Assembly (NCBI GenBank): GCA_022800315.1
Contig: JAAWQC010000003.1
Location: 41,837 to 105,836, forward strand
From: Clostridiales bacterium
GTDB lineage: Bacteria; Bacillota; Clostridia; Oscillospirales; Acutalibacteraceae
Length of the DNA: 64,000 nt
Direction: 5' to 3'
Numbering within the stretch: the stretch's first letter is position 1; each line of letters begins with the position of its first letter. This document shows positions 59,766-64,000 of the stretch, piece after piece. The position numbers and the translations under genes are program-made. Below the pieces are notes generated by a model, which saw nothing but the letters and a program-made list of their open reading frames with translations, was not told the origin of the DNA and made no database searches.

Positions 59766-60650
59766 CTATTCCGCCCTTTCGGGCGACAGCGCGTTGGCCA
59801 GCGCCTGCAGGTCGTCCCGGTCGTAGAATTCGATCTGGAGGGTACCCCCCTCCCCCTTTTCCACCACCTTGATCCGGCGGGAAAGCTGTTCGGTCAGAGA
59901 CAGCTCCACCTCGTGGTAGAAGCTGTCCCGCTGAAAGGCCCCGGTCCATCCGGGCCCCTGTTCTGTTCGGTCGGCTGTCCGGACGGTTCTGGCGGCTTTC
60001 GCCCGCTTTTCCAGCTCTCGGACCGACAGCCCTTCCTCCACAGCGGAGGAGGCGGCGGCCAGTTGGGCCTCTTCCCCATCAAAAGACAGCACCGCGCGGG
60101 CATGGCCCGCCGACAGGCGGCCCTCCCCCACCAGCGCTGCCACCGGCGCGGGAAGGGACAGCAGCCGCAGAGCGTTGGCGACAGCAGGACGGGATTTGTT
60201 GACCGCATGGGCGGCCTGTTCCTGTGTCATACCATAGGTTTCCATCAGCGCCTGATAGCCCCGCGCCTCTTCCATGGGATTCAGGTCTTCACGCTGCAGG
60301 TTCTCGATCATGGCCAGTTCGGCGGCCTCCCGGTCGGTCATCTCCCGGACAACCACCGGCACCTCGTCGAGCCCGGCCAGCCGGGCGGCCCGCCAGCGTC
60401 TCTCCCCCGCCACCAGCTGATAACCGCCGCCGGTCAGCGGCCGTACCAGCAGGGGCTGCAGCACGCCGTGCTGTGCGATGGACTCGGACAGCTCGTGCAG
60501 GGCGTCGTCATCGAACTGCTTCCGGGGCTGGTCGCGGTTCGGTTCAATATCGAGCAGGCGCAGGGATACCGTCTTTCCCTGTCCCTCCACCGCGTTCTCA
60601 GCAAAAAGGGCCTCCAGCCCCTTGCCCAGTCCGCCTTTTTTCATCGCCAT
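59766..60650 (-). CDS. parB: Chromosome-partitioning protein ParB (Spo0J)
   Basis: ParB is a CTP-dependent DNA clamp that loads at parS and helps segregation and SMC loading. The 294-residue protein starts MAMKKGGLGKGLEALF, with the CTP-binding boxes around LLVRPLTGGGYQLVAGERRWRA and the helix-turn-helix after YGMTQEQAAHAVNKSRP. The C-terminal part dimerises. AAAGGAG lies 7 nt before the ATG at 60650. Chromosomal type: it sits with parA and two parS sites. Confidence 0.97.
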   Translation of the reverse strand: MAMKKGGLGKGLEALFAENAVEGQGKTVSLRLLDIEPNRDQPRKQFDDDALHELSESIAQHGVLQPLLVRPLTGGGYQLVAGERRWRAARLAGLDEVPVVVREMTDREAAELAMIENLQREDLNPMEEARGYQALMETYGMTQEQAAHAVNKSRPAVANALRLLSLPAPVAALVGEGRLSAGHARAVLSFDGEEAQLAAASSAVEEGLSVRELEKRAKAARTVRTADRTEQGPGWTGAFQRDSFYHEVELSLTEQLSRRIKVVEKGEGGTLQIEFYDRDDLQALANALSPERAE

Positions 60651-60714
60651 GGCGCAACTCCTTTATTACCTTAATATATATACGTGACCATCTCTCTCAT
60701 TTGCCGCATCCTCA

Positions 60715-61497
60715 TCAGGTCCGCAGTGGCTTCATCCCGCAGAGTTCGCGGGCCAGCGCGTCGTAGGCCACCGCTCCGCGGGAGCCACGGTCGTAATAAT
60801 TGATGGGTTTACCAAAACTGGGCGCTTCGGATAGCCGCACGCTGCGGGGAATCGAGGAGGCGAACACCTTGCGCGGAAAGAATTTTTTCACCTCCGCCAC
60901 CACCTGCTGGGTCAGGTTCAGCCGGCCGTCGTACATGGTCAGCAGCACACCCTCCAGCTCCAGAGACGGGTTATACAGCCGCTTAACCTGCCGGATGGTC
61001 GCCATCAGCTGGGACAATCCCTCCAGCGCGTAGTATTCGCACTGGATCGGCACCAGCAGGGTATCGGCCGCGCACAGGGCGTTGAGGGTCAGCAGCCCCA
61101 GCGACGGCGGACAGTCGATAAACAGATAATCGTACTGGTCCCGCAGGGCGGCCAGCGCCGCCTTCAGGCGGCTTTCCCGCCGCTCCAGCTCCACCATCTC
61201 GATCTCTGCCCCCGCCAGCCGGATGCCGGAGGGCAGCACATCGACGTTTTTATAGGCGGTATGCAACACGGCCTGCTGCGGCTCGGACGAGCCGATCAGC
61301 ACCTCATAAGCCGATACCGTAATGCGGCGTTTATCCGCCCCCAGCCCGCTGGTGGCATTGCCCTGCGGGTCGATGTCGACCAGCAGGCAGCGTTTATTCA
61401 GTTCCCCCAGCGCGGAGGTCAGGTTGACCGTCGTGGTGGTCTTGCCCACGCCACCCTTTTGGTTGACGACGGCGATGATTTTTCCCATATGCCGCAT
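60715..61497 (-). CDS. parA: Chromosome-partitioning ATPase ParA (Soj)
   Basis: ParA/Soj is a deviant-Walker ATPase that moves ParB-parS complexes and, in spore formers, controls DnaA. From ATG 61497 the protein is 260 residues, with VVNQKGGVGKTTTTVNL (Walker A with signature Lys), DIDPQGNATSG and FIDCPPSLGLLTLNA. ATG 61497 is 5 nt after GGAAAGG; MGKIIAVVN at 61488 is the alternative. It is first in the parA-parB-serS series. A perfect parS lies 98 nt upstream. Confidence 0.97.
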   Translation of the reverse strand: MRHMGKIIAVVNQKGGVGKTTTTVNLTSALGELNKRCLLVDIDPQGNATSGLGADKRRITVSAYEVLIGSSEPQQAVLHTAYKNVDVLPSGIRLAGAEIEMVELERRESRLKAALAALRDQYDYLFIDCPPSLGLLTLNALCAADTLLVPIQCEYYALEGLSQLMATIRQVKRLYNPSLELEGVLLTMYDGRLNLTQQVVAEVKKFFPRKVFASSIPRSVRLSEAPSFGKPINYYDRGSRGAVAYDALARELCGMKPLRT

Positions 61498-61594
61498 CCC
61501 GGCCTTTCCCGTAACTTCATTTCCGTCTATTATAGCATAGCCTGTCCGCTGAAAAAAGGGTTGAGGCGAAATTTTCCATTGTTCTGCCCCTCTC

Positions 61595-61610
61595 TGTTTC
61601 ACGTGAAACA
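61595..61610. promoter_or_regulatory. parS site (perfect)
   Basis: TGTTTCACGTGAAACA matches the 16-bp ParB-binding consensus at every position. It lies between divergent parA and the ACT-domain gene. Confidence 0.95.
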
Positions 61611-61672
61611 CTGGAAGCGCCATCAGCAAGAGAAAATAACCGTTTAGCATGAGAGAAAGTCAACTTTGAGGG

Positions 61673-61701
61673 TTTACAGCCGTGCACCCCCGGGTTACAA
61701 T
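61673..61701 (+). promoter_or_regulatory. Promoter of the ACT-domain gene
   Basis: TTTACA (61673-61678) and TACAAT (61696-61701), 17 nt apart. Confidence 0.7.
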
Positions 61702-61763
61702 GACAGAAATTGTCCGCCCGCTGGGAATTAACCTCCCGTCCGCGCGGAAAAGGAGGTTCTGCC

Positions 61764-62165
61764 ATGACCTGCCGTCTGCTGGCGGAGGAATACTCAGTCT
61801 GTCAACCCGCTGGCATACAGGGGATCGATTTTGCCTCGCCCACCCTGTTTTTCGCCCGGACCGACGACGAGCTTTCCCTTGTCTGTCCCAGCGCATCGGT
61901 CCCTGCCGGCTGCCTGCGGGAGGTTCCCCACTGGCGGGGGTTTCGTGTCGAAGGCACCCTGGATTTCGCCCTGACCGGCGTACTGTCCAACCTCTCCTCC
62001 CGTCTGGCGGAGGCCGGCATACCGATTTTCGCCGTCTCCACCTATGACACCGATTATCTGTTTGTCCGCTCCGCCCATCTGGAAAAGGCCCGGCGGACAT
62101 TGGAGGAAGCCGGCATCGCCTTCCTCTCTCCTCTCACATCCGACCCTTCATTATCCGAAGCATAA
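61764..62165 (+). CDS. ACT-domain protein (CASTOR-like)
   Basis: The 133-residue protein has an ACT domain at about 70-130 (DFALTGVLSNLSSRLAEAG, then IFAVSTYDTDYLFVR), preceded by a similar half. The group is annotated as CASTOR/ACT-domain proteins and is thought to bind an amino acid; ligand and target are unknown. AAAAGGAGG lies 8 nt before ATG 61764. The GH36 gene follows 14 nt later, so they share an operon. Confidence 0.85.
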   Translation: MTCRLLAEEYSVCQPAGIQGIDFASPTLFFARTDDELSLVCPSASVPAGCLREVPHWRGFRVEGTLDFALTGVLSNLSSRLAEAGIPIFAVSTYDTDYLFVRSAHLEKARRTLEEAGIAFLSPLTSDPSLSEA

Positions 62166-62179
62166 AGGAGGCACCAACC

Positions 62180-63952
62180 ATGAACAACTGGCTAACTAGG
62201 GACGGCATGGACATCGGCGGCAGCCTGGACGGCCGCGTCGCCTGTGAAAAGACCGCCCTCCCCGGCGGGGAAACCGTTTACACCTTCGACTTCTCCTGGG
62301 ACCCGCAGGAGGCGGCGGGACAGGACGATCCCTGCCTCTCCATCCAGTGGTATGAACCCTGTCTCAACATCCTGGGGGCGTGGCACCCCCTGTGCGAGGC
62401 GGACCGCGGCCCCCGGGTAGAATGGATTGGGCCTCTCGTATCCAAGACGGCCTTTTCCGCCCCGGTGGTGAGCTATTACGACGACCGGGATGTCAATACG
62501 TTCACTGTTGCGCTGTCCGAATTGGAGAAAGAGGTCCGGATGGACTTCGGCGTCCATGAGGAAAACGGCACCCTTCGCTGCTGGATCACCGTCCCTCTGC
62601 TACCCTTCGGGCCGGTGTCCTCCTACACGCTGCGCCTCTATATCGACCGCCGGCCCCTCCCCTTCCGCAAAGCGCTGGACGGCGTCCGCCGCTGGTGGGA
62701 GGATACCTGCGGCGTACAGCCCGCACCAGTCCCCGCGGAGGGCCGCGACGCCCTGTACTCCACTTGGTACAGCTATCACCAGGGCGTCACCGCCGAAAAC
62801 GTGGAGGCGGAGTGCGCACGCGCCGCCGAGCTGGGCTTCAAAATGGTCATCGTAGACGACGGCTGGCAGACCGATGACAACCACCGCGGCTACGCCTACT
62901 GCGGCGACTGGGAGCCGTCGGAGAAGAAGTTCCCCGACATGGCCGCCCATGTCGCCCGCGTCCACGCCCTGGGGATGAAGTATATGCTCTGGTACAGCGT
63001 CCCCTTCGTGGGCTGTCACTCCCGCGCCTGGGAGCGCTTTCAGGATAAGATGCTCCGCCTGCAGGAGGGCGGCCGCGTCGGTGTGCTGGACCCCCGCTAT
63101 CCTGAGGTGCGGGAATATCTGAAAAACACCTATGTCCGCGCGCTGAAGGAGTGGGACCTGGACGGATTCAAGCTGGATTTTGTGGATAACTTCTCCCTCT
63201 CCGGCTGGGCGGAGCAAAAGCCCGGCATGGACTTCCTCTGTGTGCAGGAGGCGCTGGATCACATGATGAAGGACATTCTCGCCTCCCTGCGGGCGATCAA
63301 GCCGGATATCCTCATCGAGTTCCGCCAGGGCTATATCGGCCCCAATATGCGCCAGTACGGCAACCTGTTCCGGGTGGGCGACTGCCCTAACAGCTTCGTC
63401 CGCAACCGGGTCGGCATGGCCGACCTGCGCCTGCTTGGCGGCGGCAGCGCGGTCCATTCGGATATGCTGATGTGGCACAGGGACGAATCGGTGGTCAACA
63501 GCGCCATCCAGATTGAAAACGTCCTCTTCGCCACCCTGCAACTGTCGGTGCTGCTGGAGGGGCTCTCCGCCGAGCATCGGGAGATGCTCCGGTTCTGGCT
63601 GGGCTTCATGGACAGGCACCGCCACCTGCTGCTGGAGGGAGATTTCCTTCCCGAAAGTCCCTCCTTCCTCTATCCCGTGATCCGCGGGGAGGAAAACGAC
63701 GAAACAGTGGTGGCCCGCTACAGCTCCCAGGCCTCGGTGTCGGTGGACGCCGGCCGCTTCCGCCGAGTCACAGTGGTCAACGCCACCAAGACGGAGGCCG
63801 TTCTGCTCCGTTTTACCGGCTCCCGGAAGTATGCCGTTACCCTGCTCGACTGCTGCGGGCGGGAGGTTTCACGTGAAACAGTGGTGGCCGGGGACCATAC
63901 CCCCTGCCTGCTGACCATTCCCCAGGGCGGCCTCGCCGTGCTGGAGGGCTGA
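62180..63952 (+). CDS. GH36-type alpha-galactosidase
   Basis: The 590-residue cytoplasmic protein is a clan GH-D alpha-galactosidase. VDDGWQ is at 225-230, the nucleophile Asp333 in GFKLDFVDN, and the acid/base Asp401 in RVGDCPN. It has an N-terminal beta-sandwich (about 1-180), a TIM barrel and a C-terminal beta-domain. It hydrolyses terminal alpha-galactosides such as melibiose or raffinose. The final part of the gene carries a parS site within codons for VSRET. AAAGGAGG precedes the ATG. Confidence 0.93.
   Translation: MNNWLTRDGMDIGGSLDGRVACEKTALPGGETVYTFDFSWDPQEAAGQDDPCLSIQWYEPCLNILGAWHPLCEADRGPRVEWIGPLVSKTAFSAPVVSYYDDRDVNTFTVALSELEKEVRMDFGVHEENGTLRCWITVPLLPFGPVSSYTLRLYIDRRPLPFRKALDGVRRWWEDTCGVQPAPVPAEGRDALYSTWYSYHQGVTAENVEAECARAAELGFKMVIVDDGWQTDDNHRGYAYCGDWEPSEKKFPDMAAHVARVHALGMKYMLWYSVPFVGCHSRAWERFQDKMLRLQEGGRVGVLDPRYPEVREYLKNTYVRALKEWDLDGFKLDFVDNFSLSGWAEQKPGMDFLCVQEALDHMMKDILASLRAIKPDILIEFRQGYIGPNMRQYGNLFRVGDCPNSFVRNRVGMADLRLLGGGSAVHSDMLMWHRDESVVNSAIQIENVLFATLQLSVLLEGLSAEHREMLRFWLGFMDRHRHLLLEGDFLPESPSFLYPVIRGEENDETVVARYSSQASVSVDAGRFRRVTVVNATKTEAVLLRFTGSRKYAVTLLDCCGREVSRETVVAGDHTPCLLTIPQGGLAVLEG
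63865..63880. promoter_or_regulatory. parS site (15/16) inside the GH36 gene
   Basis: GGTTTCACGTGAAACA differs from the consensus only at the first base. parS sites within reading frames near parA-parB are normal for chromosomal ParABS. Confidence 0.9.
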
Positions 63953-63986
63953 GATTCTGCCTGAACCCATAAAGGGAGGGAAGCCG

Positions 63987-64000
63987 GTGATATCACCGGC
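63987..64000 (+). CDS. Possible start of the next gene (cut by the window edge)
   Basis: A GTG at 63987 follows AAAGGGAGGG by 6 nt. The last 18 bases (63983-64000) form the perfect palindrome GCCGGTGATATCACCGGC, which may be chance coding or an operator. Only four codons are visible. Confidence 0.3.

Overview
The window is about 64 kb of GC-rich (near 60 %) chromosomal DNA from an endospore-forming member of the Clostridia, most likely Oscillospiraceae/Ruminococcaceae. Signs for this are the gene order rpoB-rpoC-L7Ae-rpsL-rpsG-fusA-tuf, a small acid-soluble spore protein, a DUF3787-type spore protein, an S-box (SAM-I) riboswitch in front of metK, FeoB with its small Cys-rich partner, and many small XRE regulators. 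I see no rRNA, CRISPR array, insertion sequence or prophage.

Layout. 1-5.8 kb: an M16 peptidase of the YfmH type, lgt, folD, an ECF sigma factor with a membrane-bound probable anti-sigma factor, and a divergent XRE/DUF6809 pair. 5.8-10.8 kb: a heterodimeric ABC exporter with one degenerate ATP site, an XRE regulator, and a cluster of intergenic hairpins. 10.8-23.9 kb: the translation/transcription core (tuf, fusA, rpsG, rpsL, L7Ae, rpoC, rpoB), all on the minus strand behind a strong promoter with a long leader. 24-29 kb: lipoproteins and membrane-anchored proteins of unknown role, an AT-richer orphan gene, glnA, a small spore protein and a HAD phosphatase. 29-36 kb: an ABC-2-type exporter (two paralogous permeases around one ATPase), a membrane metallophosphoesterase, and an ABC-F ATPase behind a 450-nt leader with a short ORF and terminators. 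36-40 kb: an XRE-TM-S11 peptidase fusion, apbE and an O-antigen-ligase-like protein. 40-50.7 kb: metK with its riboswitch, a GDPD protein, proA-proB, a second M16 peptidase, a ZIP transporter and a GH13 amylase. 50.9-56.7 kb: SASP, tRNA-Gln, a secreted beta-trefoil-like protein and the feoA-feoA-feoB-Cys-rich operon with three matching operator palindromes. 56.7-64 kb: a conserved nuclease-like/winged-helix protein, acyl-ACP thioesterase, serS, parB, parA, an ACT-domain protein and a GH36 alpha-galactosidase, with two parS sites.

The strongest candidates for something new are (1) the 498-residue protein at 36172-37668, which joins a cytoplasmic XRE DNA-binding domain through one membrane helix and a Thr-rich stalk to an extracellular penicillin-binding-type serine peptidase domain, with a perfect 15-bp palindrome upstream that could be its operator; and (2) the attenuator-like leader of the neighbouring ABC-F gene. 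Both look like ways of coupling cell-wall or antibiotic stress to gene expression. All functional statements are from reading the sequence and from knowledge of the families; nothing was searched or computed externally.
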